From Mycobacterium sp. 852013-51886_SCH5428379 (GTDB lineage: Bacteria > Actinomycetota > Actinomycetes > Mycobacteriales > Mycobacteriaceae), in the NCBI RefSeq assembly GCF_001665575.1, contig NZ_LZSU01000021.1, positions 62,001 to 126,000 of the forward strand: a stretch of 64,000 bases of DNA. Direction: 5' to 3'. This document shows positions 31,227 to 41,655 of the stretch, in pieces; the stretch's first letter is position 1; each line of letters starts with the position of its first letter. The notes below the pieces were generated by a model. That model did no database searches. It was not told the DNA's origin and saw only the letters and a list, made by a program, of their open reading frames with translations. Position numbers and translations under genes: made by a program.

Positions 31227-32333
31227 TCAACTCAGTTTCGCCATCCAGCCGTGGGTGTCGGCGAAGGTGCCGCGCTGGATTCCGGTCAGGGTGTCGCGCA
31301 GCGCCATCGTGACCTCGCCCGGTTCGCCGTCGGCGATCGTGAACTCGCCGTCGTTGTGCTTGACGTGGCTGACGGGTGTGATGACCGCGGCCGTCCCGCA
31401 CGCGAACACCTCGGTGATCTCGCCGGCGGCGGCCTTCTTCTGCCACTCGTCGACATCGATCTTGCGTTCCTCGATGGCGAATCCGGCGTCGGTGGCCAAC
31501 TGCAGCAACGAATCCCGGGTGATTCCGGGCAGCAGGGACCCGCTCAGCTCCGGCGTGACCAGCCGTGCCGATCCTCCGCTGCCGAACACGAAGAACAGGT
31601 TCATCCCGCCCATCTCTTCGACGTAGCGGCGTTCGATGGCGTCCAGCCACACGACCTGATCGCAGCCGTTGTCGGCGGCCTGCGCCTGCGCGAGCAGCGA
31701 CGCCGCGTAGTTCCCGCCGAACTTCGCCGCACCGGTGCCGCCCGGGCTGGCCCGCACGTACTCGTGGGACAACCACACGCTGACCGGTTTGATCCCACGC
31801 GGGAAATAGGCCCCGGCCGGCGAACCCAGCACCAGATAGCGGTACTCGTCGGCCGGGCGGACACCGAGCCCGGGCTCCGTGGCGATCATGAACGGCCGCA
31901 GGTACAGCGACTCCTCACCGCCGGCCGGCGGCACCCACTTCTCGTCGACCGCGATGAGCTGGCGCAGCGATTCGAGGAACACCTCGTCCGGCAGTTCCGG
32001 CATGGCCAGCCGGCGCGCCGAACTGCGCAACCGCGCGGCGTTGGCCTCGGGGCGGAACGACACCACCGACCCGTCGGCCCAGCGGTAGGCCTTGAGCCCT
32101 TCGAAGATCTCCTGCCCGTAGTGCAGCACGATCGCCGACGGGTCGAGCTGGATCGGGCCGTAGGGCAGCACCTGGGCGTTGTGCCAGCCGGCGTCGACGG
32201 TGTAGTCGATCGACACCATGTGATCGGTGTAGAAGCGGCCGAATCCCGGATTGGCCAGGATGCCGGCCCGTACCTCGTCGGACGCCGGCTCCGCGTTGCG
32301 GTGAACGGTGAACGAGAGCGGGCCGTCAGTCAT
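31227..32333 (-). CDS. ilvE: Branched-chain amino acid aminotransferase
   Basis: A PLP-dependent class IV aminotransferase of 368 residues catalysing the last step of leucine, isoleucine and valine synthesis. The Schiff-base Lys is residue 204 in [10 protein letters not shown]; other family blocks are [26 protein letters not shown] and the [15 protein letters not shown] signature. In mycobacteria the enzyme also serves methionine regeneration. Start ATG 32333 follows a TACACT hexamer by 7 bp. Length matches the M. tuberculosis enzyme exactly. Confidence 0.96.
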   Translation of the reverse strand: MTDGPLSFTVHRNAEPASDEVRAGILANPGFGRFYTDHMVSIDYTVDAGWHNAQVLPYGPIQLDPSAIVLHYGQEIFEGLKAYRWADGSVVSFRPEANAARLRSSARRLAMPELPDEVFLESLRQLIAVDEKWVPPAGGEESLYLRPFMIATEPGLGVRPADEYRYLVLGSPAGAYFPRGIKPVSVWLSHEYVRASPGGTGAAKFGGNYAASLLAQAQAADNGCDQVVWLDAIERRYVEEMGGMNLFFVFGSGGSARLVTPELSGSLLPGITRDSLLQLATDAGFAIEERKIDVDEWQKKAAAGEITEVFACGTAAVITPVSHVKHNDGEFTIADGEPGEVTMALRDTLTGIQRGTFADTHGWMAKLS

Positions 32334-32340
32334 GGGGGAA

Positions 32341-32346
32341 AGTGTA
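32341..32346 (-). promoter_or_regulatory. -10 element (TACACT) for leaderless ilvE
   Basis: Minus-strand TACACT, then 7 bp, then ATG 32333; no ribosome binding site. The 23-bp space to the gcvT stop leaves little room for anything else. Confidence 0.5.
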
Positions 32347-32356
32347 TCGGTGCGCG

Positions 32357-33451
32357 CTAACGGGTTTTAGCCTCCACGAACGGGGGCTTGACCACCTCGC
32401 ACTCGATGCGTCTGCCGCGGACATCGACCTCGACCCGGCCGCCGTCGGCGACCTCGTGGGAGGTGTCCAGCAGCGCCAGCGCGATCCCGACCTTCAGGCT
32501 CGGGGAGAACGTGCCGGAGGTGGTCGTCCCGATCGCGGTGTCACCGTCGAACACCGTCAGGTCTGGGCGCAGCACGCCCCGGCCGACGGCGCGCAACCCG
32601 CGCAGCAGCCGCTTGGGCCCGGCCTCCTTCTCGGCCAGCAGCGCGTCGCGGCCCCAGAACGCGTCCTTCTTCCACCCGATCGCCCAGCCGCAGCGGGCCT
32701 GCAGCGGGGAGATCTCCGGCGACAGTTCGTGGCCGTGCAGCGCGTAACCCATCTCGGTGCGCAACGTGTCGCGGGCACCGAGGCCCGCCGGTTCACCGCC
32801 GGCGGCGCGGACGGCGTCGACCAGGGCGTCGAACACCGGCCCGGCGTCATCCCACGGCGGCAGCAGCTCGAAGCCCTGCTCACCGGTGTAGCCGGTGCGG
32901 CACACCCGGACCGGGATCCCGCCGAGGTCGGCGTCGGCGTACCCCATGTAGTCCATCTCCGTCGGCAGGCCCAGCGCCGTCAGCACCTCGGCCGACTTCG
33001 GGCCCTGTACCGCCAGCACCGCGAACGAGCGGTGTTCGTCGGTGACGGTCACCCCGTCCGGCGCCTGTTCGGCCAGCGCGGCCACCACGGCAGCGGTGTT
33101 CGCGGCGTTGGGCACCAGGAAGATCTCGTCGTCGGAGACGTAGTAGGCGATCAGATCGTCGATCACGCCACCGGATGCGTTGCAGCACAGCGTGTATTGC
33201 GCCTTGCCGGGACCGATGCGGTTGAGGTCGTTGGTCAGCGTCGAGTTCACGTAGGCCGCGGCGCCCGGGCCGCGCACCAGCGCCTTGCCCAGGTGGCTGA
33301 CGTCGAACAGCCCGACGGTGGTCCGGGTGGCCGTGTGCTCGCTGACGGTGCCCGCGTAGGACACCGGCATCAGCCATCCGCCGAACTCGGCGAAGGTGGC
33401 GCCCAGCGCCCGGTGACGATCTTCGAGGGGGCCGTGTAGGGGTTCGCTCAC
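32357..33451 (-). CDS. gcvT: Glycine cleavage system aminomethyltransferase (T protein)
   Basis: GcvT, 364 residues, takes the aminomethyl group from lipoylated H protein and forms methylene-tetrahydrofolate with release of ammonia. Clear blocks are [23 protein letters not shown], the folate-site [10 protein letters not shown] and [21 protein letters not shown] place the start at the GTG at 33451 because a TAAGCT hexamer lies exactly 7 bp upstream; an ATG at 33454 immediately before it is the alternative. The gene is divergent from the aminopeptidase with only 25 bp between starts, and ilvE follows 23 bp after its stop. The lipoate genes lie 7 kb away. Confidence 0.95.
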   Translation of the reverse strand: MSEPLHGPLEDRHRALGATFAEFGGWLMPVSYAGTVSEHTATRTTVGLFDVSHLGKALVRGPGAAAYVNSTLTNDLNRIGPGKAQYTLCCNASGGVIDDLIAYYVSDDEIFLVPNAANTAAVVAALAEQAPDGVTVTDEHRSFAVLAVQGPKSAEVLTALGLPTEMDYMGYADADLGGIPVRVCRTGYTGEQGFELLPPWDDAGPVFDALVDAVRAAGGEPAGLGARDTLRTEMGYALHGHELSPEISPLQARCGWAIGWKKDAFWGRDALLAEKEAGPKRLLRGLRAVGRGVLRPDLTVFDGDTAIGTTTSGTFSPSLKVGIALALLDTSHEVADGGRVEVDVRGRRIECEVVKPPFVEAKTR

Positions 33452-33458
33452 CATGCAC

Positions 33459-33464
33459 AGCTTA
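33459..33464 (-). promoter_or_regulatory. -10 element (TAAGCT) for leaderless gcvT
   Basis: Minus-strand TAAGCT is followed after 7 bp by GTG 33451. It shares two bases (33463-33464) with the plus-strand -10 element of the aminopeptidase. Confidence 0.45.
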
Positions 33465-33468
33465 GGGT
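33463..33468 (+). promoter_or_regulatory. -10 element (TAGGGT) for the leaderless aminopeptidase gene
   Basis: TAGGGT ends 8 bp before GTG 33477. It overlaps the gcvT -10 element, so RNA polymerase binding for the two genes should be mutually exclusive. Confidence 0.4.
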
Positions 33469-33476
33469 GGATTCCC

Positions 33477-35003
33477 GTGAGCAACGATCCCGGCTATCAG
33501 GCCCCCGTCGTCACCGTCAGTTCCGCCCTGCCGCGCCGCGGTGTCGGTGAGTCCGTGCTGGTCGTGCCCATCGTGAAAGACAGCGTGAACGGCGGCGACA
33601 CGGCGACCGTGCTCGCCGGTGAACCGTTCCTCGACCGCGGCCAGATCGACGACATCGAATCCGCCCTGGCCGCACTCGGCGCGACCGGCGGCGAAGGCCA
33701 GATCCACCGCCTGGTGGTGGGGTCGCTCCCCGTCGCCAGCGTGCTGACCGTCGGCCTCGGCAAGCCGCGCGACGAGTGGCCTGCCGACACCGTGCGCCGC
33801 GCCGCGGGCAACGCGGCTCGGTCGCTGGACAAGGCGGCCGCCGTGCTGACGACGCTGTCGGCTCTGGACCTCTCGGCGGCGATCGAGGGTCTGATCCTCG
33901 GCAGCTACCGGTTCACCGATTTCCGCAGCGCCAAGACCGCCCCGAAGGACGGCGGCCTGCGGGCCGTCACGGCGCTGTCGCAGGAGTCGAAGGCCCGCGC
34001 CCGCGACGCCGCGCAGCGCGCGACCGACATCGCGAGTGCGGTCGCGACTGCTCGAGACTTCGTCAACACGCCGCCCAGCCACCTCTTCCCCGACGAATTC
34101 GCCAAGCGTGCAAAGGCTTTGGGTGAGGCGGCCGGTCTGAGCGTCGAGATCCTCGACGACAAGGCGCTGGCCAAGAACGGATACGGCGGCATCGTGGGCG
34201 TCGGCAAGGGTTCGTCGCGGCCGCCGCGGCTGGTCCGACTGACCCACAAGGGCGCCAAACGGAAGGGCAAGACGGTGGCGCTGGTCGGTAAGGGCATCAC
34301 CTTCGACACCGGCGGTATCTCGATCAAACCGGCCGCGAACATGCACCACATGACCTCCGACATGGGTGGGGCGGCCGCGGTGATCGCGACGGTGGTACTC
34401 GCGGCCAAGCAGAAGCTCCCCCTCGACGTCATCGCGACGGTGCCGATGGCCGAGAACATGCCGTCGGCGACCGCGCAGCGGCCCGGTGACGTGCTCACCC
34501 AGTACGGCGGCACCACGGTGGAGGTGCTCAACACCGACGCGGAGGGCAGGCTGATCCTGGCCGACGCGATCGTGCGGGCCTGCGAGGACAATCCGGACTA
34601 TCTGATCGAGACGTCGACGTTGACCGGCGCGCAAACGGTCGCGCTGGGTTCCCGCACGCCGGGCGTGATGGGCAGCGATGCTTTCCGCGACCGGGTCGCG
34701 GCGCTGTCGCAGCAGGTCGGCGAGAACGGCTGGGCGATGCCGCTGCCCGAGGAGCTCAAGGATGACCTCAAGTCGACGGTGGCCGACCTCGCCAACGTCA
34801 GCGGATCGCGGTTCGCCGGGATGCTGGTCGCGGGCACGTATCTGCGGGAGTTCGTCGCCGACGGCGTCGAGTGGGCGCACATCGACGTCGCCGCCCCGGC
34901 GTACAACACCGGCGGACCGTGGGGCTACACGGTCAAGGGCGGCACCGGGGTGCCGACCCGCACGATGTTCGCCGTACTGGAAGACATCGCGAACGCCGGC
35001 TAG
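33477..35003 (+). CDS. pepA: Leucyl aminopeptidase (cytosol aminopeptidase family M17)
   Basis: A 508-residue M17 di-zinc aminopeptidase (called pepB in M. tuberculosis, Rv2213) that removes N-terminal residues from peptides. The metal-binding and catalytic blocks are [29 protein letters not shown] and the family signature [13 protein letters not shown]; an N-terminal non-catalytic domain covers about 170 residues. GTG 33477 is used since an ATG at 33453 lies inside the gcvT start. It is convergent with the hydrolase/SDR gene 33 bp downstream. Confidence 0.95.
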   Translation: MSNDPGYQAPVVTVSSALPRRGVGESVLVVPIVKDSVNGGDTATVLAGEPFLDRGQIDDIESALAALGATGGEGQIHRLVVGSLPVASVLTVGLGKPRDEWPADTVRRAAGNAARSLDKAAAVLTTLSALDLSAAIEGLILGSYRFTDFRSAKTAPKDGGLRAVTALSQESKARARDAAQRATDIASAVATARDFVNTPPSHLFPDEFAKRAKALGEAAGLSVEILDDKALAKNGYGGIVGVGKGSSRPPRLVRLTHKGAKRKGKTVALVGKGITFDTGGISIKPAANMHHMTSDMGGAAAVIATVVLAAKQKLPLDVIATVPMAENMPSATAQRPGDVLTQYGGTTVEVLNTDAEGRLILADAIVRACEDNPDYLIETSTLTGAQTVALGSRTPGVMGSDAFRDRVAALSQQVGENGWAMPLPEELKDDLKSTVADLANVSGSRFAGMLVAGTYLREFVADGVEWAHIDVAAPAYNTGGPWGYTVKGGTGVPTRTMFAVLEDIANAG

Positions 35004-35036
35004 ATTTCCCGGCTCCGCCTCCGCCGGGGCGGCTGG

Positions 35037-36746
35037 TCAGAGCACCCGGCCCCGGGCGGTGCTGCGCAGCACCTGCGGCGCCATCCGGGACACGCCGTAC
35101 ACCAGGTAGGCCTCGGGCATCACGGGCCGAATCGCCTTGTCGGCCTTGACCGCCGACAAGATCGCCTTGGCCGCCTTGTCGGGGCCGTAGCGGCGCAGCG
35201 CGAACATCTTCTGCAGTTGTCCGCGCCGGCCCGTGACGTCGCGCGTGCGTCCGCTGGGTGCGCTGAAGCGCGTGTCGCGCACGATGTTGGTGTTGACGGT
35301 GCTGGGGCAGATCGTGGTGAGCCCGATGCCCGCCTCGTCGAGTTCGGCGCGCAGGCAGTCGGAGAACATGTACACCGCCGCCTTGGACGTGCAGTAGGCG
35401 TTGAGGGACTGCAGGGGTGCGTAGGACGCCATCGACGCCACGTTGACGATGTGGCCGCCGGTGCCGCGTTCGACGAGGCGGCGCGCGAACGCCCGGCACC
35501 CGTTGACCACGCCGCCCAGGTTGACGTCCAGGACGCGGTCCCAGAGTTCCGGCGGAGTGTCCAGGAAGCTGCCCGCCTGCCCGATACCGGCGTTGTTGAC
35601 CACGACGTCGGGCACCCCATGCGTGGCGCACACCTCGTCAGCGAACCGTTCGACGGCGTCGGCGTCCGATACGTCGAGGGCGTAGGCGTGGGCCGTGCCG
35701 CCGCGTGCGGTGATCTCGGCGGCCGTTTCCCGGGCGGCCGCCGCGTCGATGTCGCTGACCACCAGCTCGGCACCCTCCGCGGCGAAGGCCAGCGCGGTCT
35801 CGCGCCCGATGCCGCTGCCCGCGCCCGTCACCGAGACGAGCTGGTCGCCGAAGTATCCGCGGCTGCGGCCCACCTCGGCGCGGCGCAGTTCCCGGCAGGC
35901 GGGCGCACCGTCGATGTGGTCGGCGAACTGCTCGACGGCGCGGGCGATGACGCCCGGATGCGAGATCGGCGACCAGTGCCCGGCGTCGAGGTCACGCCGC
36001 CACAGCCGCGGCGCCCACCGGCCGATGCCGGCGAAGGCGTGCGGACGGATGAACGGATCGGCGGTGTTGACGATCAGCTGGACCGGGGCCTCGACGTGGT
36101 GGTCGCGGCGCGGGTGGAACAGGGCGGGCAGGGCGTTGGCCCGGTACACCTTGATGCTGGCGGCCGCGTCGGCGGCGGTGGACGAGGCGATGAACGGCCC
36201 GCCGAACACCCGCACGGCCAGGCCGGGCAGCAGCGGCAGCGAGAACAGCGCCATGTAGGACAGCCGGGCCAGCTGGGCGACGCCGCGGGCGAACGCTATC
36301 GGCCGCCAGGGCCGGGCCAGTGCGCCGCGGATGTAGAGCATGGCGTGGTGGGCGCTGGGTCCGGAGACCGAGGTGAACGATGCGACCCGGGTGGCCGCCT
36401 CGGGCCTGCCGAGGTACTCCCAGGTGCCGATCGACCCCCAGTCGTGGGCCAGCACGTGGGCGGGGCGCCCGGGGCTCACGGCGTCGAGAACCGCGGCCAG
36501 ATCGTCGGCGTAACGCTCCAGCGAATACGCCGCGGCCGGTTTCGGGGTGGACGTCGCCCCGACGCCGCGGTTGTCGTAGCGCACGATGCGGAACCGGCCG
36601 GCCAGCTGCTCGACCACCCCGTCCCACAGCGCGTGGGAGTCCGGCCAGCCGTGGACCATGACGAGCGTGGGCCCGTCGGGGTTGCCTTCTTCGTAGACGG
36701 CGATACGGACGTCGTCGGCGCTTTCCACGAAGCGGGTCGGCGTCAT
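35037..36746 (-). CDS. ephD: Alpha/beta hydrolase - short-chain dehydrogenase fusion (EphD type)
   Basis: A 569-residue two-domain protein. The N-terminal alpha/beta hydrolase (about residues 1-280) has the oxyanion MVHGWPDSH motif, the nucleophile elbow HDWGSIG with Asp, and a late His in DAGHWSP, as in epoxide hydrolases. The C-terminal SDR domain (about 290-560) has the [10 protein letters not shown] nucleotide-binding motif, NNAGIGQAG and the catalytic YCTSK. In M. tuberculosis EphD has been linked to epoxy-mycolate metabolism, which would use both activities. The start ATG 36746 overlaps the stop of the 116-residue gene (ATGA). Confidence 0.9.
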   Translation of the reverse strand: MTPTRFVESADDVRIAVYEEGNPDGPTLVMVHGWPDSHALWDGVVEQLAGRFRIVRYDNRGVGATSTPKPAAAYSLERYADDLAAVLDAVSPGRPAHVLAHDWGSIGTWEYLGRPEAATRVASFTSVSGPSAHHAMLYIRGALARPWRPIAFARGVAQLARLSYMALFSLPLLPGLAVRVFGGPFIASSTAADAAASIKVYRANALPALFHPRRDHHVEAPVQLIVNTADPFIRPHAFAGIGRWAPRLWRRDLDAGHWSPISHPGVIARAVEQFADHIDGAPACRELRRAEVGRSRGYFGDQLVSVTGAGSGIGRETALAFAAEGAELVVSDIDAAAARETAAEITARGGTAHAYALDVSDADAVERFADEVCATHGVPDVVVNNAGIGQAGSFLDTPPELWDRVLDVNLGGVVNGCRAFARRLVERGTGGHIVNVASMASYAPLQSLNAYCTSKAAVYMFSDCLRAELDEAGIGLTTICPSTVNTNIVRDTRFSAPSGRTRDVTGRRGQLQKMFALRRYGPDKAAKAILSAVKADKAIRPVMPEAYLVYGVSRMAPQVLRSTARGRVL

Positions 36747-37093
36747 CCCTCGAGTTCCTGCCGGGCCGCGCGTTTGCGCTCGATACGCCGCCGTGCGTCG
36801 TAATCGCGCATCCGCTGCGGATATCCCACCTTCTGGACGTCGTAGACCGGGATCTTCAGCCGGTCGCTGAGCTTGTGCGCGCCGGCGTCTCCCCCCGCGC
36901 GGCGCCTGGTCCATTCGCCGTCGGCGGCGACCAGACAGACCGTGACCTCGGTGACGGCGGTCTGCGGCTCGATGAACGCCTCGACGCCGTGGTGCTCGGC
37001 CACCCACTGCTGCAGATAGCGCAGATCGGCGGCGGGGTCGCGACCGTCGGACCGGGCTTTGCGGCGGCCCCGGAATTTGCTGAAGATCCCCAC
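36743..37093 (-). CDS. Small basic conserved protein coupled to ephD
   Basis: A 116-residue protein I do not recognise. The N- and C-termini are strongly basic ([18 protein letters not shown] and [16 protein letters not shown]), and the middle is a compact mixed alpha/beta stretch ([36 protein letters not shown]). The [16 protein letters not shown] segment near the end looks conserved in character. GTG 37093 has AAGGGAG upstream. ATGA overlap with ephD implies co-translation; it is divergent from dlaT across 150 bp. A protein-protein or membrane-surface role is only a guess. Confidence 0.7.
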   Translation of the reverse strand: MGIFSKFRGRRKARSDGRDPAADLRYLQQWVAEHHGVEAFIEPQTAVTEVTVCLVAADGEWTRRRAGGDAGAHKLSDRLKIPVYDVQKVGYPQRMRDYDARRRIERKRAARQELEG

Positions 37094-37243
37094 CTGCGTG
37101 CGGCTCCCTTCTCGAACCTCTTTTCCGATAGTGCCAGAGCCGGCAGTAGCCGAGTCTGCGACGAATACCGGTTACGGACGTGGAAGGATGGGAACGGACA
37201 TTTCGACCCGGTACGACCGAGCCGTTCGAGGGAGTCAACACAC

Positions 37244-39085
37244 ATGGCCGTCTCTGTTCAGATGCCCGCTCTCGGTGAGAGCGTCACCGAAGGCACCGTC
37301 ACCCGGTGGCTGAAGCAAGAGGGCGACACCGTCGAACAGGACGAGCCACTGCTCGAGGTGTCGACCGACAAAGTCGACACCGAGATCCCGGCACCCGCGT
37401 CGGGTGTGTTGAAGAAGATCGTCGCGCAGGAGGACGACACCGTCGAGGTCGGCGGTGAACTCGCCGTGATCGGCGACGAGGGCGAGGACTCCGGGGATTC
37501 GTCCGGCTCCGACGAGGATTCATCCGACGCTGATGGGGACTCTGACGACTCCGATGACGACTCGGCCGAGGAGGAGGCGCCCGCCGAGGAGTCCTCTGAA
37601 GACACCGAGGACACCGAAGACACCGAGGACACCGAGGACGAGCCCGCGAAGAAGCCGAAGGCCGACGCGAAGCCCAAGAAGTCCGGCGGGGGCACCTCGG
37701 TGACCATGCCCGAACTCGGCGAGTCGGTCACCGAGGGCACGGTCACCCGGTGGCTGAAGAAGGTCGGCGACAGCGTCGAGGTCGATGAGCCGCTGCTCGA
37801 GGTGTCCACCGACAAGGTCGACACCGAGATCCCCTCGCCGGTGGCGGGGACGCTGATCTCGATCACCGCCGAGGAGGACGACACCGTCGAGGTCGGCGGG
37901 GAGCTCGCCAAGATCGGCGACGCCGACGACGCCGACTCCGGCGAGGACGAGCCTGAACCGGAATCCGAGCCGGAACCGGAACCGGAGCCCGAACCTGAGC
38001 CCGAGCCCGAACCGGAGCCCGAGCCCGAGCCCGAGCCGGAACCCGAGAAGAAGCCGGAACCGAAGCAGGAAAAGAAGCCCGAGCCCAAGCAGGACGACTC
38101 CGACTCCGACTCCGACTCGGGGGACAGCGGCCCGTACGTCACGCCCCTGGTCCGCAAGCTGGCCGCCGAGCACGACGTCGACCTGTCCACGGTCAAGGGC
38201 ACCGGCATCGGTGGCCGGATCCGCAAGCAGGACGTGCTCGCCGCCGCGGAAAAGGCCTCAGAGAAGTCCTCGACCGAGAAAGCCGCCGAGGCGCCGTCGA
38301 AGGCCCCGGCCGCCGCGATGGCGCCCGCGGACGCCAACACCGCCAATGCACCGCTGGCCCACCTGCGCGGCACCACGCAGAAGGCCAACCGGATCCGGCA
38401 GCTCACCGCGAAGAAGACCCGCGAATCGCTGCAGGCCACTGCGCAGTTGACGCAGGTCCACGAGGTCGACATGACCAAGATCGTGGCGCTGCGGTCCAAG
38501 GCGAAGAGTGAGTTCGCCGAACGCGAGGGTGTGAACCTCACGTACCTGCCGTTCATCGCCCGCGCGGTGATCGACGCACTCAAGGCGCATCCGAACATCA
38601 ACGCCAGCTACAACGAGGACTCGAAGGAGATCACCTACTACGACGCCGAGCACCTCGGCTTCGCGGTGGACACCGAGCAGGGTCTGCTGTCGCCGGTGAT
38701 CAAGAACGCGGGCGATCTGTCGCTGGCCGGGCTGGCTCGGGCGATCGCCGACATCGCCGCCCGCGCCCGCTCGGGTGACCTCAAGCCCGACGAGTTGTCC
38801 GGTGGCACGTTCACCATCACCAACATCGGCAGCCAGGGTGCGTTGTTCGACACCCCGATCCTGGTGCCGCCGCAGGCGGCGATGCTGGGTACCGGTGCGA
38901 TCGTCAAGCGGCCGCGCGTCATCGTCGACGAGTACGGCAACGAGTTGATCGGTGTCCGGTCGGTGGCGTACCTGCCGTTGACCTATGACCACCGCCTGAT
39001 CGACGGCGCCGACGCGGGCCGGTTCCTGACCACGATCAAACGTCGTCTCGAAGAGGGTGCGTTCGAGGCCGACCTCGGTCTGTAG
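37244..39085 (+). CDS. dlaT: Dihydrolipoamide acyltransferase (E2), two lipoyl domains
   Basis: The E2 core of the mycobacterial pyruvate dehydrogenase and, in M. tuberculosis, of the peroxynitrite reductase/peroxidase system; older annotations call it sucB. The 613-residue chain has two lipoyl domains (lipoyl Lys at residues 43 and 191, both in [10 protein letters not shown]), joined by acidic linkers with EDT and EP repeats, an E3-binding domain near residue 300 ([16 protein letters not shown]) and the trimeric acyltransferase core with the DHRLIDG active site (His583). Start ATG 37244 has GAGGGAG upstream. lipB and lipA, needed for its modification, are just downstream. Confidence 0.94.
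   Translation: MAVSVQMPALGESVTEGTVTRWLKQEGDTVEQDEPLLEVSTDKVDTEIPAPASGVLKKIVAQEDDTVEVGGELAVIGDEGEDSGDSSGSDEDSSDADGDSDDSDDDSAEEEAPAEESSEDTEDTEDTEDTEDEPAKKPKADAKPKKSGGGTSVTMPELGESVTEGTVTRWLKKVGDSVEVDEPLLEVSTDKVDTEIPSPVAGTLISITAEEDDTVEVGGELAKIGDADDADSGEDEPEPESEPEPEPEPEPEPEPEPEPEPEPEPEPEKKPEPKQEKKPEPKQDDSDSDSDSGDSGPYVTPLVRKLAAEHDVDLSTVKGTGIGGRIRKQDVLAAAEKASEKSSTEKAAEAPSKAPAAAMAPADANTANAPLAHLRGTTQKANRIRQLTAKKTRESLQATAQLTQVHEVDMTKIVALRSKAKSEFAEREGVNLTYLPFIARAVIDALKAHPNINASYNEDSKEITYYDAEHLGFAVDTEQGLLSPVIKNAGDLSLAGLARAIADIAARARSGDLKPDELSGGTFTITNIGSQGALFDTPILVPPQAAMLGTGAIVKRPRVIVDEYGNELIGVRSVAYLPLTYDHRLIDGADAGRFLTTIKRRLEEGAFEADLGL
37598..37639 (+). repeat. 9-bp tandem repeat in the first dlaT linker
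   Basis: Four and two-thirds copies of GARGACACC (R = A or G) encode EDT repeats between the two lipoyl domains. Confidence 0.8.
37939..38048 (+). repeat. 6-bp tandem repeat (GAR CCN) in the second dlaT linker
   Basis: About 17 alternating Glu-Pro codon pairs, with mixed synonymous codons, encode an EPEP tract that acts as a stiff swinging arm between lipoyl domain 2 and the E3-binding domain. Lys-rich EKKPEPK units follow to about 38090. Confidence 0.8.
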
Positions 39086-39090
39086 GACCA

Positions 39091-39993
39091 GTGGCCACCG
39101 TCGCGGTCGCTGGTTCCTCGGGGCTGATCGGCTCGGCACTGGTGTACGGCCTGCGGGCCACCGACCATCGGGTCATCCGCATCGTGCGTCGTGCCCCGTC
39201 GAACGCCGACGAGCTGTTCTGGAACCCCGATACGGGTGAATTCGACGCCGGCGCGCTGTCCGACGTGGACGCCGTGGTGAATCTGTGCGGCGTCAACATC
39301 GGGGAGCGTCGGTGGTCGGGGGCGTTCAAACAGAGCCTGCGTGACAGCCGCATCGCACCCACCGAGGTGTTGGCCGCCGCCGTCGTCGACGCCGGCGTCC
39401 CCACCTTCGTCAACGCCAGCGCGGTCGGCTACTACGGCGACACCCGCAACCGCATCACCGACGAGACCGCACCGGCGGGATCCGGTTTCCTGGCCCGGTT
39501 GTGTGTGGACTGGGAGGCAGCGACGGGGGTTGCCGCAGCCGACGGCGCGCGGGTGGTGCTGCTGCGTTCGGGGCTGGTGCTGGGCCCGGCGGGCGGTCTG
39601 CTGGCGCGGGTACGGCCGCTGTTCGCGCTCGGCCTGGGCGCGCGGCTGGGCAACGGCCGCCAGTACATGCCGTGGATCAGCCTGGTCGACGAGGTGCGGG
39701 CGATCCTGTTCGCGATCGAGCACGACGACGTATCGGGCCCGGTGAACCTGACCGGTCCGGCGCCGGTGACCAACGCCGAGTTCACCGCGGCGCTCGGGCG
39801 GTCGTTGCACCGGCCGGCGCCGCTGATGGTCCCGGGGTTCGCGCTGCGCACGGTGCTGGGTGAGTTCGCCAATGAGGGCCTGCTCGGCGGGCAGCGCGCC
39901 ATCCCGGCCGCGCTGGAGCGAGCGGGATTCGCCTTCGAACACAACACCGTCGGGGAGGCATTGGCCTACGCCACCGGCCCGAAGGAGCACTGA
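39091..39993 (+). CDS. NAD-dependent epimerase, TIGR01777/YfcH family (Rv2216 type)
   Basis: A 300-residue extended-SDR protein. The nucleotide-binding motif is [12 protein letters not shown] at the N-terminus; a typical [13 protein letters not shown] block (near residue 68) and the SAVGYYGD motif (residues about 110-117, including the catalytic-site Tyr region) mark the TIGR01777 group, which also includes the SulA-like proteins of other bacteria. Its substrate is unknown. GTG 39091 lies 5 bp after the dlaT stop and the gene runs into lipB, so it is part of the lipoate operon. Confidence 0.88.
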   Translation: MATVAVAGSSGLIGSALVYGLRATDHRVIRIVRRAPSNADELFWNPDTGEFDAGALSDVDAVVNLCGVNIGERRWSGAFKQSLRDSRIAPTEVLAAAVVDAGVPTFVNASAVGYYGDTRNRITDETAPAGSGFLARLCVDWEAATGVAAADGARVVLLRSGLVLGPAGGLLARVRPLFALGLGARLGNGRQYMPWISLVDEVRAILFAIEHDDVSGPVNLTGPAPVTNAEFTAALGRSLHRPAPLMVPGFALRTVLGEFANEGLLGGQRAIPAALERAGFAFEHNTVGEALAYATGPKEH

Positions 39994-40010
39994 CGAGTAC
40001 CGTGCCTGGC

Positions 40011-40703
40011 ATGGAGGTCTCGATCCGGTCGTCGACCGCACCGGTGGACGTGCGCAGGCTCGGCACCGTCGACTATCTGCAGGCCTGGGAGCTCCAGCGG
40101 GACGTCGCCGCGGCCCGCGTGGCGGGCGGACCGGACACGCTGCTGCTGCTCGAGCATCCGCCGGTCTACACCGCGGGTAAACGCACCGAGGCCCACGAAC
40201 GGCCGGTGGACGGAACACCGGTGGTCGACACCGACCGCGGCGGCAAGATCACCTGGCACGGCCCGGGCCAGCTGGTGGGTTATCCCATCGTCGGTCTGGT
40301 CGAACCCCTCGACGTGGTGAACTTCGTCCGCCGCATCGAGGAGGCCCTGATCGCGGTGTGCGCGCAGCTCGGGTTGGACGCCGGCCGGGTCGACGGCCGG
40401 TCGGGGGTGTGGCTCCCGGCTGAGCCGTCTTCGGGGGGTCTGCGGCCAGCACGCAAGATCGGCGCCATCGGGATCCGGGTGTCGCGCGGGGTGACGCTGC
40501 ACGGCTTCGCGTTGAACTGCGACTGCGACCTGTCGGCGTTCTCGACGATCGTCCCGTGCGGTATCGCCGACGCCGGGGTGACGTCGCTGACCGCGGAACT
40601 CGGCCACCGCGTCACCGTCGCCGACGTCACCGACGCCGTGACCGAGCGGGTGTGCGATGCGCTCGACGGCCGGTTGGCAGTCTCCGGCGTAAGATCGACA
40701 TAG
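40011..40703 (+). CDS. lipB: Octanoyl-[acyl carrier protein]:protein octanoyltransferase
   Basis: LipB moves octanoate from acyl carrier protein to lipoyl-domain Lys residues, using a Cys/Lys pair as an acyltransferase: Cys183 in VPCGIAD and Lys149 in PARKIGAIG. Other family blocks are [14 protein letters not shown] and [17 protein letters not shown]. The protein is 230 residues from ATG 40011; a GTG at 40002 would add three. A short Ser/Gly insert (EPSSGGL, bases about 40420-40443) precedes the active Lys loop and is longer than I remember for M. tuberculosis. The stop overlaps the lipA start by one base. Confidence 0.94.
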   Translation: MEVSIRSSTAPVDVRRLGTVDYLQAWELQRDVAAARVAGGPDTLLLLEHPPVYTAGKRTEAHERPVDGTPVVDTDRGGKITWHGPGQLVGYPIVGLVEPLDVVNFVRRIEEALIAVCAQLGLDAGRVDGRSGVWLPAEPSSGGLRPARKIGAIGIRVSRGVTLHGFALNCDCDLSAFSTIVPCGIADAGVTSLTAELGHRVTVADVTDAVTERVCDALDGRLAVSGVRST

Positions 40704-41650
40704 TGACAGTCACGCCACCTGAGGGCCGCAAACTGCTGCGTCTCGAGGTCCGCAACGCCCAGACGCCCATCGAGCGCAAGCCGCCGTGGATCAAGACGCG
40801 GGCCAAGATGGGTCCGGAGTACAAAGAGCTCAAAGCGCTGGTCAAACGCGAGGGCCTGCACACGGTGTGTGAAGAGGCCGGGTGCCCCAACATCTTCGAA
40901 TGCTGGGAGGACCGCGAGGCCACGTTCCTCATCGGCGGCGAACAGTGCACCCGCCGCTGCGACTTCTGCCAGATCGACACCGGCAAGCCCGCCGAACTCG
41001 ACCGCGACGAACCGCGGAGGGTCGCCGAGAGCGTGCAGGCGATGGGTCTGCGGTATTCGACGGTCACCGGCGTCGCCCGCGACGACCTTCCCGACGGCGG
41101 GGCCTGGCTGTACGCCGAAACGGTGCGCGAGATCAAGCGCCTGAACCCGAACACCGGCGTCGAGCTGCTGATCCCCGATTTCAACGGCGACCCCGATCAG
41201 CTCGGAACCGTCTTCGCCTCCCGCCCGGAGGTGCTGGCCCACAACGTCGAGACCGTGCCGCGCATCTTCAAGCGGATCCGGCCGGCGTTCCGCTACGAGC
41301 GCAGCCTCGACGTGCTGACCGCCGCCCGCGACGACGGTCTGGTGACCAAGTCCAACCTGATCCTCGGCATGGGTGAGACCCCCGACGAGGTGCGGACCGC
41401 GCTGGTCGACCTGCACGAGGCCGGCTGCGACATCATCACCATCACGCAGTATCTGCGCCCGTCGCCCCGGCATCACCCCGTCGAACGCTGGGTCAGGCCC
41501 GAGGAGTTCGTGGAGTTCTCGGAGTACGCCGAGGGGCTCGGATTCGCCGGCGTGCTCGCCGGTCCGCTGGTGCGGTCGTCGTATCGCGCCGGACGCCTGT
41601 ACGCGCAGGCAGCACGGCTGAAACCGGCCGCCACCCCACCCGTATCCTGA
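40703..41650 (+). CDS. lipA: Lipoyl synthase (radical SAM)
   Basis: LipA inserts two sulfur atoms into protein-bound octanoate. Both [4Fe-4S] sites are visible: the auxiliary-cluster motif [12 protein letters not shown] (C-x4-C-x5-C) near residue 56 and the radical SAM motif CTRRCDFC at residues 82-89; the C-terminal RSSYRAG motif carries the Ser ligand of the auxiliary cluster. 315 residues, start GTG 40703 (TAGTG overlap with lipB). LipA consumes its auxiliary cluster in the reaction and depends on Fe-S repair proteins such as the A-type carrier encoded at 27721. Confidence 0.96.
   Translation: MTVTPPEGRKLLRLEVRNAQTPIERKPPWIKTRAKMGPEYKELKALVKREGLHTVCEEAGCPNIFECWEDREATFLIGGEQCTRRCDFCQIDTGKPAELDRDEPRRVAESVQAMGLRYSTVTGVARDDLPDGGAWLYAETVREIKRLNPNTGVELLIPDFNGDPDQLGTVFASRPEVLAHNVETVPRIFKRIRPAFRYERSLDVLTAARDDGLVTKSNLILGMGETPDEVRTALVDLHEAGCDIITITQYLRPSPRHHPVERWVRPEEFVEFSEYAEGLGFAGVLAGPLVRSSYRAGRLYAQAARLKPAATPPVS
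41643..41648 (+). promoter_or_regulatory. -10 element (TATCCT) for the leaderless DUF4191 gene
   Basis: TATCCT overlaps the last codons of lipA and ends 7 bp before ATG 41656. The same hexamer at the same distance precedes the RDD-protein gene. Confidence 0.45.
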
Positions 41651-41655
41651 GCAGT

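Noticed and set aside
35037..37241. 734-codon version of the EphD protein starting at 37241
   Set aside because: The added N-terminus is low complexity and covers the 116-residue gene in another frame; ATG 36746 with ATGA coupling is the normal start.
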